NCBI GenBank assembly: GCA_963777855.1
Contig: CAVZRW010000002.1
Location: forward strand, 62,001 to 126,000
DNA from: Prado023 sp963777855
GTDB taxonomy: Bacteria > Actinomycetota > Actinomycetes > S36-B12 > CAIYMF01
Length of the DNA: 64,000 nucleotides
Direction of reading: 5' to 3'
Position 1 is the first letter of the stretch; each line of letters opens with the position of its first letter. The notes below the pieces were generated by a model. The model made no database searches. It was given only the letters and a program-made list of their open reading frames with translations, and was not told the origin of the DNA. Position numbers and translations under genes: made by a program. Below, piece after piece: positions 17,009-29,107 of this stretch.

Positions 17009-17569
17009 TCAGCGGCGAATCACGAGCAAGTCTACCAACTCGTGCGCCGCACGGACCACGTCGTCGTTGACCACCACGGCGTCGAACTCCACGGCGGCGT
17101 CCATCTCGTGCCGGGCGCGGTCCAGCCGGCGGCTGATCGCGGCCTCGTCCTCGGTGCCGCGCCCGCGCAGGCGGGCCTCGAGGGCCTCGAAGCTGGGCGG
17201 GGTCAGGAAGACCATGAACGCCTCCGGCATCGCGGCGCGGACCTGCCGGGCACCCTGGAGCTCGATCTCCAGCAGGACGGGCGTGCCCGCGGCCAGGCGG
17301 TCGAGCACAGGCTGGCGGGGGGTTCCGTAGCGGTTGCCCGCGAACTCGGCCCACTCCAGGAAGCCGTCCTCGGCTATGGTCCGGGCGAAGCGCTCAGACG
17401 ACCAGAAGTGGTAGGCGACCCCGTCGATCTCCCCGGGTCGGGCCGGGCGGGTCGTCGCGGAGACCGAGACCCACACGTCCGGGCGCAGGTCGCGCAGGAC
17501 CGCCACGACGGTGCCCTTGCCGACGCCGCTGGGTCCGGTGAGCACGACCAGGCGCGCCGGCGCCGTCAT
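17009..17569 (-). CDS. gmk: Guanylate kinase
   Basis: Phosphorylates GMP to GDP with ATP. 186 residues. The P-loop GPSGVGKGTVV is at residues 12-22, followed by the GMP-binding SATTRPARPGEIDGVAYHF and LLEIELQGARQV. Complete and in one frame. The ATG at 17569 shares one base with the mihF stop (TGATG), so the pair is translationally coupled, as in many actinobacteria. Confidence 0.97.
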   Translation of the reverse strand: MTAPARLVVLTGPSGVGKGTVVAVLRDLRPDVWVSVSATTRPARPGEIDGVAYHFWSSERFARTIAEDGFLEWAEFAGNRYGTPRQPVLDRLAAGTPVLLEIELQGARQVRAAMPEAFMVFLTPPSFEALEARLRGRGTEDEAAISRRLDRARHEMDAAVEFDAVVVNDDVVRAAHELVDLLVIRR

Positions 17570-17913
17570 CAGCGCCCGCCGCGCTGGGCCAGCAGGTCGA
17601 CGAGCTCGTCGCGCTGGCGCGGGCCCAGGCCCCCCACGCGCCGGTTGGCCGCGATGCCGATGCGGTCCATCATGTCGGCGGCCCGGATGGGGCCCACGCC
17701 GCGGAAGCTCGCCAGCAGGTCCAGGACCTTCATTCGCGCCACGATCCGGCCGCGCTCGTCGTCGGCCTGGCCCTCCCTGAGCAGCGCTGCGACGTCGACG
17801 GTGCCCTCGCGCAGGCCGAGGCGCAGCTCGGCTCGCAGCTGGCGGGCACGGACCGCACGCGCAGCGGCGGCGGCGCGTGCCTCGGGCGACAGGGGTGGGG
17901 GCGGCTGGCTCAT
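17569..17913 (-). CDS. mihF: Integration host factor, actinobacterial type (mIHF)
   Basis: Nucleoid-associated DNA-bending protein, unrelated in fold to IHF alpha/beta; essential in mycobacteria. The helix-two-turn-helix core is intact in GVGPIRAADMMDRIGIAANRRVGGLGPRQR near the C terminus, preceded by a basic Ala/Arg-rich helix. 114 residues. ATG 17913 forms an ATGA overlap with pyrF. The gene links the pyrimidine operon to gmk-rpoZ-coaBC-metK. Confidence 0.93.
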   Translation of the reverse strand: MSQPPPPLSPEARAAAAARAVRARQLRAELRLGLREGTVDVAALLREGQADDERGRIVARMKVLDLLASFRGVGPIRAADMMDRIGIAANRRVGGLGPRQRDELVDLLAQRGGR

Positions 17914-18674
17914 CGGCGGGCCAGCCCGTCGGCCAGCGCGCGGGCCGCGGCCCCGGGATCGGCGGCGGCAGTGATCGGCCGACCGATCACCAGCAGGTCC
18001 GCACCGTCGGCCAGGGCCTGCTCGGGGGTCGCGACCCGCGCCTGGTCGCCCAGGGCGCTGCCGGCACCGGCCGCGGGGCGCACACCGGGGGTGATCAGGG
18101 TGATCCCGGCGGGCACGGCCGCACGGATCGCGGCGACCTCGCGCGGCGAGCACACGATGGCACGCGCCCCGGCCCCCACCGCCATCACCGCAAGGCGGAC
18201 GGCGGCCTCCAGTGCCGGTCCGCGCAGCCCGACGGCCGCCAGGTCTGCCTCGGACATCGAGGTGAGCACCGTGACGGCGGTGATCCGGGTGCCGGGCAGG
18301 GCCTCGGCCGCGGCCGCCACCATCGCCGGGCCCCCGCTGGCGTGCACGGTCAGGTACTCGGGAGCCAGCACGGCGATGCTGCGCGCGGCACCGGCCACGG
18401 TGTTGGGGATGTCATGCAGCTTGAGGTCGAGGAACAGCCCACACCCGGGGGCAGCGCTGCGCACCGCCTCGACGACGGGTGCGCCGTCGCGCAGGAACGT
18501 CTCGAGACCCACCTTCATCACGGCCACGTGGGGGGCGGCGGCGACGGCCCAGCCGAGCACGGTGGCTCGGTCCGGGCCGTCGAGGGCCAGCGCGATCGGC
18601 GCCCGGCCGACTCTGGCTCCCTCAGTCGCGTCGGGTCCCGTGGCCGGGGCCCCGCTCGTGCTGCCTGACGTCAT
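17910..18674 (-). CDS. pyrF: Orotidine-5'-phosphate decarboxylase
   Basis: Last step of UMP synthesis. 254 residues. The catalytic D-x-K-x-x-D tetrad run is LFLDLKLHDIPNTV (about residue 85), with LTVHASGG and the phosphate-binding VTPGVRP-like ITPGVRPAAG further on and VIGRPITAAADP near the end. A short Ser/Thr/Gly-rich tail precedes the barrel. It sits at the 3' end of the pyr operon with ATGA overlaps on both sides (pyrD, mihF). Confidence 0.95.
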   Translation of the reverse strand: MTSGSTSGAPATGPDATEGARVGRAPIALALDGPDRATVLGWAVAAAPHVAVMKVGLETFLRDGAPVVEAVRSAAPGCGLFLDLKLHDIPNTVAGAARSIAVLAPEYLTVHASGGPAMVAAAAEALPGTRITAVTVLTSMSEADLAAVGLRGPALEAAVRLAVMAVGAGARAIVCSPREVAAIRAAVPAGITLITPGVRPAAGAGSALGDQARVATPEQALADGADLLVIGRPITAAADPGAAARALADGLARR

Positions 18675-19768
18675 CGCAGTGCCTCCTCCTGGGCCGCCCG
18701 TCGGGCCGCCTGGGCCTCGATGTGGCGGGCCTGCATGGTGTGGCCGAGGCCGATCGCGTCGGCCAGCCGGGTGATGCCCCGCTCGGCGAGCAGCGCGCGC
18801 AGCTCCGCCGAGATCCGCGCCGGGGCGTGCGGGTCGTTGAACACGGCGGTGCCCACCGAGACCGCGCTGGCTCCGGCGAGCAGGAACTCGAAGGCGTCCT
18901 GTCCGCTGCGGATGCCGCCCATGCCCAGGATCGGCACGTTCGGGTAGGCGGCGTGCACCTGCCAGACCGCGCGGACCGCGACCGGGCGGATCGCCGGGCC
19001 GGACAGCCCCCCGGTCATCCCGCCGAGCATCGGGCGCATGGTGTCCGGGTCGATGACCATGCCGAGCAGCGTGTTGATCATGGACAGGCCGTCGGCGCCG
19101 GCCTCGATGACCGACTTCGCGATCGCCACGATGTCGGTCACGTCGGGGCTGAGCTTGGCCAGCACGGGCACGTCGGGGGCGGTGTGCCGGCGCACGGCCT
19201 GCACGACGGACCCGGCCGAGTAGGGGTCGCAGGCGAAGACCTGGCCCCGGGACTCCACGTTCGGGCAGGAGATGTTGACCTCGATCGCCGCGATCCCCGG
19301 CTCGTGGCGCAGCCGCTGGGCCAGCTTCTGGTACTCCTGCACCGAGCCGCCGGCGATCGAGACCACCGTGCGGATGCCCCGGTCTCGCAGCCAGCGCAGG
19401 TCCGTGGCGACGAACTGCTCGACACCGGGGCCCTGAAGGCCGATGGAGTTGAGCATCCCCGACGGGGTCTCGGCCATCCGCGGCGTCGGCCGGCCGGAGC
19501 GGGCCTCGAGCATGATCGACTTGGTGACCACCGCGCCGATCGCGGTGAGGTCCAGGAAGGGCGCGAGCTCACGGCCGGCGGCGGCGCACCCGGAGGCGGT
19601 GAGCACCGGGTCGGGCATCCGGAAGGTGCCCAGGCGGGTGGACATGTCCACGGCCGCCGGGTCCAGCGCGCCGGGCCGGCCGTCGGATCCGGGGGAAGAC
19701 ACGGGGGCGCTTGCTGGGCCGGTTCCCGGGATGGAGCCCGGAGTGGGGCCCGGGGTCGCGGCGGCCAT
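18671..19768 (-). CDS. pyrD: Dihydroorotate dehydrogenase, class 1B catalytic subunit
   Basis: Oxidises dihydroorotate to orotate with FMN and passes electrons to PyrK and NAD. 365 residues. Class 1B is shown by the catalytic cysteine in EVNISCPNVESRGQVF (class 2 has serine) and by the adjacent pyrK. Other landmarks are GLQGPGVEQF, LAKLSPDV and the FMN-binding GMGGIRSGQDAFEFLLAGAS. A Pro/Gly/Ser linker of about 45 residues precedes the core. The ATG at 19768 shares a base with the pyrK stop (TGATG). The frame stays open for 3.6 kb upstream, but that is coincidental reading through pyrK and carB. Confidence 0.95.
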   Translation of the reverse strand: MAAATPGPTPGSIPGTGPASAPVSSPGSDGRPGALDPAAVDMSTRLGTFRMPDPVLTASGCAAAGRELAPFLDLTAIGAVVTKSIMLEARSGRPTPRMAETPSGMLNSIGLQGPGVEQFVATDLRWLRDRGIRTVVSIAGGSVQEYQKLAQRLRHEPGIAAIEVNISCPNVESRGQVFACDPYSAGSVVQAVRRHTAPDVPVLAKLSPDVTDIVAIAKSVIEAGADGLSMINTLLGMVIDPDTMRPMLGGMTGGLSGPAIRPVAVRAVWQVHAAYPNVPILGMGGIRSGQDAFEFLLAGASAVSVGTAVFNDPHAPARISAELRALLAERGITRLADAIGLGHTMQARHIEAQAARRAAQEEALR

Positions 19769-20621
19769 CAGTGACCTCCTGTCACGGGGGCGCCGAGGGT
19801 GTCCGGCGGGACGGTGCCGACGTCGGCCCAGCGCACGTCGGCACCGCGGAAGACCGGGCCGTCCGTGCAGGAGCGCACCATGCGGGTGACGCCGTCGGGG
19901 CCGCGCACCGGCAGCACGCAGGTCATGCAGATGCCCACGCCGCAGGCCATCGCCTCCTCGACCGCGCACTGGCTGTGCGCCCCGGCCTCCGCGGCGACGG
20001 CGGCGACCGCGGCCAGCATCGGCATCGGGCCGCAGGCGTAGACCACGTCCGCCCCGGCGGCCCGGATGATCTCGGGCAGCGGATCGGTGACCCGTCCGCG
20101 CAGGCCGAAGGAGCCGTCGTCGGTGGTGACCGTGACCGAGGAGCTGGTCCGCCGCGCCTCGAGAACTCCGTAGAGCTTGTCCTCGCTGGCCGCCCCGAGC
20201 ACCATGTCGACCCGGCAGCCGCGGGCGCGCAGCTGCTCGGAGAGCATGAACAGCGGCGCCGCGCCGTAGCCGCCGGCCACGAGTACGCAGGCCACCGGCT
20301 CGGCGGGCAGGGTGAACGGCCGGCCCAGCGGGCCGATCACGTCGAGCTTGTCGCCGCGGCGGCGCTCGGCCAGCCAGCGGGTGCCCTTGCCGTGGGCGGC
20401 GAACACGATCTCGACGGTCCCCCGCGCGGGCCCGTCCGCGCTGACCCGGTGGATGGAGAACGCCCGGCGCAGCAGCATCCCGGAGCCCTCCCCGCCGACG
20501 CCGAGGGCCACGAAGTGCCCCGGCCGGGTCCCCTCGGGGATGCCCGGGGCCAGCAGGGTCATGTGGTGGTAGGCCCCGGCCCGTCGCAGCCCCACCACCT
20601 CGGCGGTGACCTGGACCGGCA

Positions 20622-20622
<1 letters not shown>
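19768..20622 (-). CDS. pyrK: Dihydroorotate dehydrogenase electron-transfer subunit
   Basis: FAD and 2Fe-2S subunit that lets PyrD use NAD. 284 residues. The ferredoxin-reductase-like part has RPGHFVALGV, LLRRAFSIHRV (FAD) and VAGGYGAAPLFMLSEQL (NAD). The iron-sulfur cysteines are at the C terminus: CAVEEAMACGVGICMTC and then SCTDGPVF. I start at ATG 20622, which overlaps the carB stop as TGATG; a GTG lies one codon earlier. The pyrK/pyrD pairing shows the organism uses the NAD-linked class 1B enzyme rather than the quinone-linked one. Confidence 0.93.
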
Positions 20623-23964
<3,342 letters not shown>

Positions 23965-23981
<17 letters not shown>

Positions 23982-25138
23982 TGTGGGCCTCCAGGGGTGC
24001 GCCCATCAGCGCGGCGAAGCGGTCGAACAGGTACGCGGCGTCGTGCGGGCCGGCGGCCGCCTCGGGGTGGTACTGCACGGAGAAGGCGGGCACGTCGAGG
24101 CAGCGCAGGCCCTCGACGACGTCGTCGTTGAGGCAGACGTGGCTGACCTCCACCCGACCGAACTCGGTCTGCGAGACCCGGTCGGCGGGCGCGTCGACGG
24201 CGAACCCGTGGTTGTGGGCGGTCACCTCGACGCGACCGGTGGCCCGGTCGGACACGGGCTGGTTGATCCCCCGGTGGCCGTAGCCGAGCTTGTAGGTGCC
24301 GAAGCCCAGGGCCCGGCCGAGGATCTGGTTGCCGAAGCAGATGCCGAACACCGGGATCCGCGCGGCCAGCACGGCACGCATCTGGGCGACTGCGTGGTCG
24401 GCGGTGGCCGGGTCGCCGGGGCCGTTGGAGAAGAACACCCCGACCGGGCCGTCCACCGCCTGCGCCCGGGCCACCAGGGCCGTCGGGTTCGATCCCGGCC
24501 GGCAGCACGTGCACGGTCATGCCGCGCTCGGCCATCCGGACCGGGGTCATCGTCTTGATGCCCAGGTCCAGCGCGAGCACCGTGGCCACCTGGGCGCCGA
24601 GCGCCGGCACCACGTACTCCTCGGCGGTGGTCACCTCGGCGGTCAGGTCCGCCCCGGCCATCGGCGGGCTGGCCAGCACGGCGGCGTGCATGGCGGCGAA
24701 GCCCTGCTCGGCGGCCCCGCCGGAGAAGATCCCGGCGCGCATCGCCCCGCGCTCGCGCAGGTGCCGGGTCAGGGCGCGGGTGTCCACGCCGCTGATCCCG
24801 ACCACGCCGTAGCGGGCCAGCTCCTCGTCGAGGGTGCGGGTGGCCCGCCAGTTGGATGCCCGTCGCGCGGGGTCGCGCACCACGTAGCCGGCGACCCAGA
24901 TCCGCCCGGACTCCGGGTCCTCGTCGTTGACGCCGGTGTTGCCGATGTGCGGGGCGGTCATCACGACCACCTGCCGGTGGTAGCTCGGGTCGGTCAGCGT
25001 CTCCTGGTAGCCGGACATGCCGGTGGAGAACACGGCCTCGCCGACAGTGGTGCCCACCGCGCCGTAGGCATGCCCGGTGAAGGTGCGCCCGTCCTCGAGG
25101 ACGAGCACGGCCGGGGTCGGCTGCTGGGCCGTGGTCAT
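23965..25138 (-). CDS. carA: Carbamoyl-phosphate synthase small subunit (one frameshift)
   Basis: Glutamine amidotransferase subunit that feeds ammonia to CarB. The N-terminal domain reads LVLEDGRTFTGHAYGAVG and FSTGMSGYQETLTDPSY; the class I amidotransferase domain has the nucleophile in VFGICFGNQILGRALG and the histidine-glutamate pair in VQYHPEAAAGP. One extra C near 24490 (GAACCCGACG instead of GAACCGACG) breaks the frame between PAGIEP and ALVARAQAVDGPVGVFFSNGPGD. The span is one base over 391 codons, in agreement. ATG 25138 overlaps the preceding gene as ATGA; the 3' end overlaps carB by 17 bases. Confidence 0.92.
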
Positions 25139-25686
25139 CGGGGTCCTCCCGCGGTCGGGGCCAGCGCCGCGATCGCGCGGGCGGTGGCGATGTGCTGGTC
25201 GGGGTCGTCGGCCCGGAAGCCGGTCTCGACGTCGGTGGCTCCCAGGGTCCAGCCGATCAGGACCAGGCCGCCGGCCTCGTAGGCCTTCTGGGCCTGCCCG
25301 GAGCCCAGGCGCACCTCGCGCAGGCTCGCGCGTGGGATCCAGATGGGGTCCTCGCCGGTGCGCACGAGGTGCACGCCGGCGTCGGTGGCCAGCAGCGCCG
25401 CGCGGCCCCGGTTGCCCAGGCCGTGCACGGCGATCCGGTCGAGCAGGTCACCGGCGCGGGTGGTGGCCACGTACTGCCCCGTCACATAGCCCTCGGAGGG
25501 CAGGTCCGCCGGCGCTGGCCCGGGCGCGGGGATGTCGCCCTGGCGGGCCTGGCGCTGGCGCCACCCGCGGGCCATCCCCCAGACCCCCAGGCCGATGACG
25601 GCCAGGGTGAGCAGGGTCAGCAGCAGTCGCGGGCCCCACTGGGTCACGGGGGCCGAGCCGGCCGCCTCGGCCAGGGCGCCGGTCAC
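25135..25686 (-). CDS. PH-like membrane protein of the pyr operon (Rv1382-like)
   Basis: 183 residues, function unknown. One membrane helix near the N terminus (PRLLLTLLTLAVIGLGVWGMA), then a Gln/Arg-rich turn, a Pro/Ala linker and a soluble domain from GYVTGQYVATTRAGDLLDRI to the end that resembles the PH-like fold of proteins found at this same place in actinobacterial pyr operons (between pyrC and carA). The GTG at 25686 forms a GTGA overlap with pyrC and the stop overlaps the carA ATG. Position conservation suggests a link to pyrimidine synthesis or to its membrane localisation, but no biochemical role is known. Confidence 0.8.
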   Translation of the reverse strand: MTGALAEAAGSAPVTQWGPRLLLTLLTLAVIGLGVWGMARGWRQRQARQGDIPAPGPAPADLPSEGYVTGQYVATTRAGDLLDRIAVHGLGNRGRAALLATDAGVHLVRTGEDPIWIPRASLREVRLGSGQAQKAYEAGGLVLIGWTLGATDVETGFRADDPDQHIATARAIAALAPTAGGPR

Positions 25687-26981
25687 CGGGCGTCCACGAG
25701 TGCCCCGCCCAGCACCGTGGGCCGGCCGCGCAGGAACGTGGCCACCACCGGGGCGGGCAGCTCGCGCCCGGCGTACGGGTTGTTGCGGCTGCGGGAGGCG
25801 CTGGCGCCGGCCACCACCACGCCGCGCGCGTCGGGGTCGACGAGCACCAGGTTGGCGGGCTCGCCGACCGCCAGGGGCCGGCCGTGGCCGGGCCGGCGGC
25901 CGATCTGCGCGGGCCGCACGGACATCGCCTGGGCCACCTCCGCCCAGTCGAGCAGGCCGGGGGTCACCATCGTGTCGATGACCACCGCGAGCGCCTGCTC
26001 GAGGCCGAGCATGCCGAAGGCGGCCGCCGCCCACTCGCACTCCTTGTCCTCGGTGGGGTGCGGTGCGTGGTCGGTGGCCACGATGTCGATCGTGCCGTCG
26101 GCCAGGCCGGCGCGCACCGCCTCGACGTCGGCGCGGGTGCGCAGCGGCGGGTTGACCTTGTAGACCGGGTCGTAGGTCTCGGCGAGGTCCTCGGTGAGCA
26201 GCAGGTGGTGCGGGGTCACCTCCGCGGTCACGTCGATGCCGCGGGACTTCGCCCAGCGCACGATCTCCACCGAGCCGGCGGTCGAGACATGGCAGATGTG
26301 CACCCGCGAGCCCACGTGCTCGGCGAGCAGCACGTCGCGGGCGATGATCGCCTCCTCGGCGACCGCCGGCCAGCCGCGCAGGCCCAGGCGCCCGGACAGC
26401 ACGCCCTCGTTCATCTGGGCCTCGGCGGTCAGCCGCGGCTCCTGGGCGTGCTGGGCGATGACCCCGTCGAAGGCCTTGACGTACTCCAGCGCCCGGCGCA
26501 TGAGCACCGCATCGGAGACGCAGCGACCGTCGTCGGAGAAGACCCGCACACCGGCCGCGGAGTCGGCCATCGCGCCGAGCTCGGCCAGCCGCTCGCCGCC
26601 CAGGCCGACGGTGACCGCACCGACCGGGAAGACGTCGACCAGGCCGTGGCGCTGGCCCAGGTGCCACACCTGCTCGACCACGCCCGCGGTGTCGGCGACC
26701 GGGTCGGTGTTGGCCATGGCGTGCACCGCGGTGAACCCGCCGAGGGCCGCGGCCCGCGAGCCGGTCTCCACGGTCTCGGCGTCCTCGCGGCCGGGCTCGC
26801 GCAGGTGGGTGTGCAGGTCGACCAGGCCGGGCAGCGCGATCAGCCCGTCGGCGGGGACCACGCGGGCCCCGTCGGTCGGGATCGACCCGGGGGCGCCGAT
26901 CGCGGCGATCCGGCCATCGGCCAGGAGCAGGTCCACGGCGTCGCCGCCCAGCGGGCGCGCGCCGGTGATGAGGTGGGTCAT
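25683..26981 (-). CDS. pyrC: Dihydroorotase
   Basis: Zinc amidohydrolase that closes carbamoyl aspartate to dihydroorotate. 432 residues in one frame. Metal ligands: the H-x-H of VDLHTHLREPG (about residue 55), the histidines in VHICHVSTAGS and TAEVTPHHLLLTED, and the catalytic aspartate in DIVATDHAPHPTEDKECEW. SRSRNNPYAGRELP is near the C terminus. ATG 26981 overlaps pyrB as ATGA. Confidence 0.97.
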   Translation of the reverse strand: MTHLITGARPLGGDAVDLLLADGRIAAIGAPGSIPTDGARVVPADGLIALPGLVDLHTHLREPGREDAETVETGSRAAALGGFTAVHAMANTDPVADTAGVVEQVWHLGQRHGLVDVFPVGAVTVGLGGERLAELGAMADSAAGVRVFSDDGRCVSDAVLMRRALEYVKAFDGVIAQHAQEPRLTAEAQMNEGVLSGRLGLRGWPAVAEEAIIARDVLLAEHVGSRVHICHVSTAGSVEIVRWAKSRGIDVTAEVTPHHLLLTEDLAETYDPVYKVNPPLRTRADVEAVRAGLADGTIDIVATDHAPHPTEDKECEWAAAAFGMLGLEQALAVVIDTMVTPGLLDWAEVAQAMSVRPAQIGRRPGHGRPLAVGEPANLVLVDPDARGVVVAGASASRSRNNPYAGRELPAPVVATFLRGRPTVLGGALVDAR

Positions 26982-27916
26982 GCGATATCGGCCCCTCCGA
27001 GCTGCAGGTACAGCACCGCCATGCGGACGCTGACGCCGTTGGTCACCTGTTCCACGATCACCGAGCGCGCGCCGTCGGCGACCTCGGCGGTGATCTCCAT
27101 GCCGCGGTTCATCGGCCCCGGGTGCATCACGATCGCGTGGTCGGGCAGCAGGCCCGCGCGCCGTGCGTCCAGGCCGTAGCGCCGGGAGTACTCGCGCTCG
27201 CTGGGGAAGTACGCCGCGCTCATCCGCTCCCGCTGCACCCGCAGCATCATCAGGGCGTCGGTGTCCTTCAGCGGGGTGTCGAGGTCGTAGGAGACCTCGC
27301 AGGGCCAGGTCTCGACCCCCACCGGCAGCAGCGTGGGTGGTGCGACCAGGGTCACGTGCGCCCCGAGGGTGTGCAGCAGCAGAACGTTGGAGCGGGCCAC
27401 CCGCGAGTGCAGGATGTCGCCGACGATGGTGACGTGGCGCCCGTCGAGGTCACCGGCGCCGCCGGCGAGGTGCTCGCGGATCGTGTACGCGTCGAGCAGG
27501 GCCTGGGTGGGGTGCTCGTGGGTGCCGTCGCCGGCATTGACCACCGCGGCGTTGATCCAGCCCGAGGTGGCCAGCCTGTGCGGGGCCCCGCTGGCACCGT
27601 GCCGGATGACCACGCCGTCGGCACCCATCGCCTGCAGGGTCATCGCGGTGTCCTTGAGGCTCTCGCCCTTGGAGACGCTGGAGCCCTTCGCCGAGAAGTT
27701 GATGACGTCGGCGCTCAGCCGCTTGGCCGCGGCCTCGAACGAGATGCGCGTGCGGGTGGAGTCCTCGAAGAACAGGTTCACCACCGTGCGCCCGCGCAGG
27801 GTGGGCAGCTTCTTGACCGTGCGCTCGCTGAGCGCGGCCAGCTCGCGGGCGGTGTCGAGCACCAGCACCGCGTCGTCGTGGCTCAGGTCGGCCGCGGAGA
27901 GCAGGTGGCGCTTCAC
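26978..27916 (-). CDS. pyrB: Aspartate carbamoyltransferase catalytic subunit
   Basis: Joins carbamoyl phosphate and aspartate. 312 residues. The carbamoyl-phosphate motif is FFEDSTRTRISFEAAAKRL (about residue 50), the aspartate-binding region VGDILHSRVARSNVLLL and HPGPMNRGMEI near the C terminus. No pyrI regulatory subunit is present in the window, as expected for actinobacteria. The start is GTG at 27916 in a GTGA overlap with pyrR. Confidence 0.97.
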   Translation of the reverse strand: MKRHLLSAADLSHDDAVLVLDTARELAALSERTVKKLPTLRGRTVVNLFFEDSTRTRISFEAAAKRLSADVINFSAKGSSVSKGESLKDTAMTLQAMGADGVVIRHGASGAPHRLATSGWINAAVVNAGDGTHEHPTQALLDAYTIREHLAGGAGDLDGRHVTIVGDILHSRVARSNVLLLHTLGAHVTLVAPPTLLPVGVETWPCEVSYDLDTPLKDTDALMMLRVQRERMSAAYFPSEREYSRRYGLDARRAGLLPDHAIVMHPGPMNRGMEITAEVADGARSVIVEQVTNGVSVRMAVLYLQLGGADIA

Positions 27917-28449
27917 TGGTCGGCTCCGATCGTGACCTCGTCGACCCCGTCGGTCTCGACGAGGCGGACCCGGACGGACTCGCGCAGGGAGGTGGGCACG
28001 TTCTTGCCCACGTGGTCGGCGCGGATGGGGAACTCGCGGTGGCCGCGGTCGATCAGCACCGCCAGGCGCACCGCGCGGGGCCGGCCGATCTCAGCCAGGG
28101 CGTCGAGGGCGGCGCGGATGCTGCGTCCGGAGAAGAGCACGTCGTCGACGAGCACCACGGTGCGCCCGTCGATGCCCTCGGCGGGCACAACGGTGTGCTC
28201 CAGGGCGCGGGCGGGGCGCAGGCGCAGGTCGTCGCGGAACATCGTGATGTCCAGGCTTCCGACCGGGGGCGCGGCACCCGGTTCGATCGCGGCGATCCGC
28301 TCGGCGATCCGGTGGGCCAGGGGCACTCCCCGACTGGGGATCCCCATCAGCACGAGGCCCTCGGCGCCCTTCTCGCGCTCCAGGATCTCGTGGGCGATGC
28401 GTGACAGAGCACGCTGGATATCTGACTGGTCGAGCACGCGGGTGGGCAC
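27913..28449 (-). CDS. pyrR: Pyr operon RNA-binding regulator / uracil phosphoribosyltransferase
   Basis: Binds UMP and the leader RNA of its own operon, and has uracil phosphoribosyltransferase activity. 178 residues. The PRPP loop is VVLVDDVLFSGRSIRAAL; VLMGIPSRGVPLAHRIAERI and LDITMFRDDL are typical. I start at GTG 28449 because AAGGAG (28455-28460) lies five bases before it; GTG 28455, two codons earlier, would overlap that ribosome-binding site. It heads the pyr operon, whose leader carries a candidate PyrR-binding loop. Confidence 0.94.
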   Translation of the reverse strand: MPTRVLDQSDIQRALSRIAHEILEREKGAEGLVLMGIPSRGVPLAHRIAERIAAIEPGAAPPVGSLDITMFRDDLRLRPARALEHTVVPAEGIDGRTVVLVDDVLFSGRSIRAALDALAEIGRPRAVRLAVLIDRGHREFPIRADHVGKNVPTSLRESVRVRLVETDGVDEVTIGADQ

Positions 28450-28514
28450 ACCCACTCCTTCCCCGCCTCACGGGACGGTCGTTAAAGGAGATCGGTTCGC
28501 AGGTGGACCTGCGG
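28450..28514 (-). promoter_or_regulatory. Pyr operon leader with PyrR-binding loop and anti-Shine-Dalgarno
   Basis: The leader RNA has, in order: a GCAGGT-CC-ACCTGC hairpin (28499-28512), a CTCCTT (28485-28490) complementary to the pyrR ribosome-binding site AAGGAG (28455-28460), and between them CCGTCCCGTGAGGCGG (28463-28478). The loop UCCCGUGAGG matches the PyrR-binding consensus UCCNGNGAGG. Pairing of CTCCTT with AAGGAG would enclose the loop and hide the ribosome-binding site, so PyrR-UMP would be expected to repress translation of pyrR and the coupled genes. There is no terminator, so this looks translational rather than attenuation as in Bacillus. Confidence 0.72.
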
Positions 28515-28519
28515 GGCAC

Positions 28520-28525
28520 ATCCTA
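28520..28525 (-). promoter_or_regulatory. -10 element of the pyr operon
   Basis: TAGGAT on the minus strand. A start about seven bases downstream would put the first leader hairpin at the very 5' end of the transcript. No clear -35. Confidence 0.5.
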
Positions 28526-28591
28526 CCAACGCGTGCCGGCCGCCCGGCCCTGCAGGCCCGGCGGCACGCAGCGCCGACGGCGTGTCGGTCC

Positions 28592-29080
28592 TCAGTCCAC
28601 CGCGCGCCGGGCGTCGGGGTTCAGCACGCCCCAGGTGATCATCTGCTCGGCCAGCGCGCCGGGGGCCTCGTCGTAGATCACGGCCAGCGTGCGCAGGTCG
28701 TCCTGCCGGATGGACAGAACGCGCCCGTTGTAGTCCCCGCGCTGGGCCTGGATCGCGGCCACGTAGCGGGCCAGCGGTCCGGCCTTGTCCGGGGGCACCT
28801 GCCCCAGTCGCTCGAGGTCGATCACCAGCCGCGGCGGCGGCTCGAGCATCGCCGGGGAGAGCGGCTCTGGCAGCAGCTCGGCCATCGGCACCCCGTAGAA
28901 CTCGGCGAGCTCGGCCAGTCGCTGGACGGTCACCGCGCGGTCACCGCGCTCGTAGGAGCCCACCACGACGGCCTTCCAGGCACCCTCCGACTTGGCCTCG
29001 ACGCCCTGCAGCGACAATCCCTGCTGGTTGCGCACGGTACGCAGTTTCGCGCCCAGGGCCTTCGCGTAGTCCTTGGACAT
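28592..29080 (-). CDS. bldD: BldD-like transcriptional regulator
   Basis: 162 residues. N-terminal HTH_3 domain (KALGAKLRTVRNQQGLSLQGVEAKSEGAWKAVVVGSYERGDRAVTVQRLAELAEFYGVPM, about residues 8-67, read in parts) and a C-terminal domain with the RGDYNGRVLSIRQDD and RTLAVIYDE segments typical of BldD. In Streptomyces BldD binds cyclic-di-GMP through an RxD-x8-RxxD motif; the stretch RGDYNGRVLSIRQDDLR has that layout (RGD then RQDD), so c-di-GMP binding is plausible. In non-sporulating actinobacteria the role is unknown. AAGGAG lies five bases before ATG 29080, and a BldD-box-like palindrome sits upstream. Confidence 0.9.
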   Translation of the reverse strand: MSKDYAKALGAKLRTVRNQQGLSLQGVEAKSEGAWKAVVVGSYERGDRAVTVQRLAELAEFYGVPMAELLPEPLSPAMLEPPPRLVIDLERLGQVPPDKAGPLARYVAAIQAQRGDYNGRVLSIRQDDLRTLAVIYDEAPGALAEQMITWGVLNPDARRAVD

Positions 29081-29107
29081 TGCCGCTCCTTACGTCGAAG
29101 GCACACG

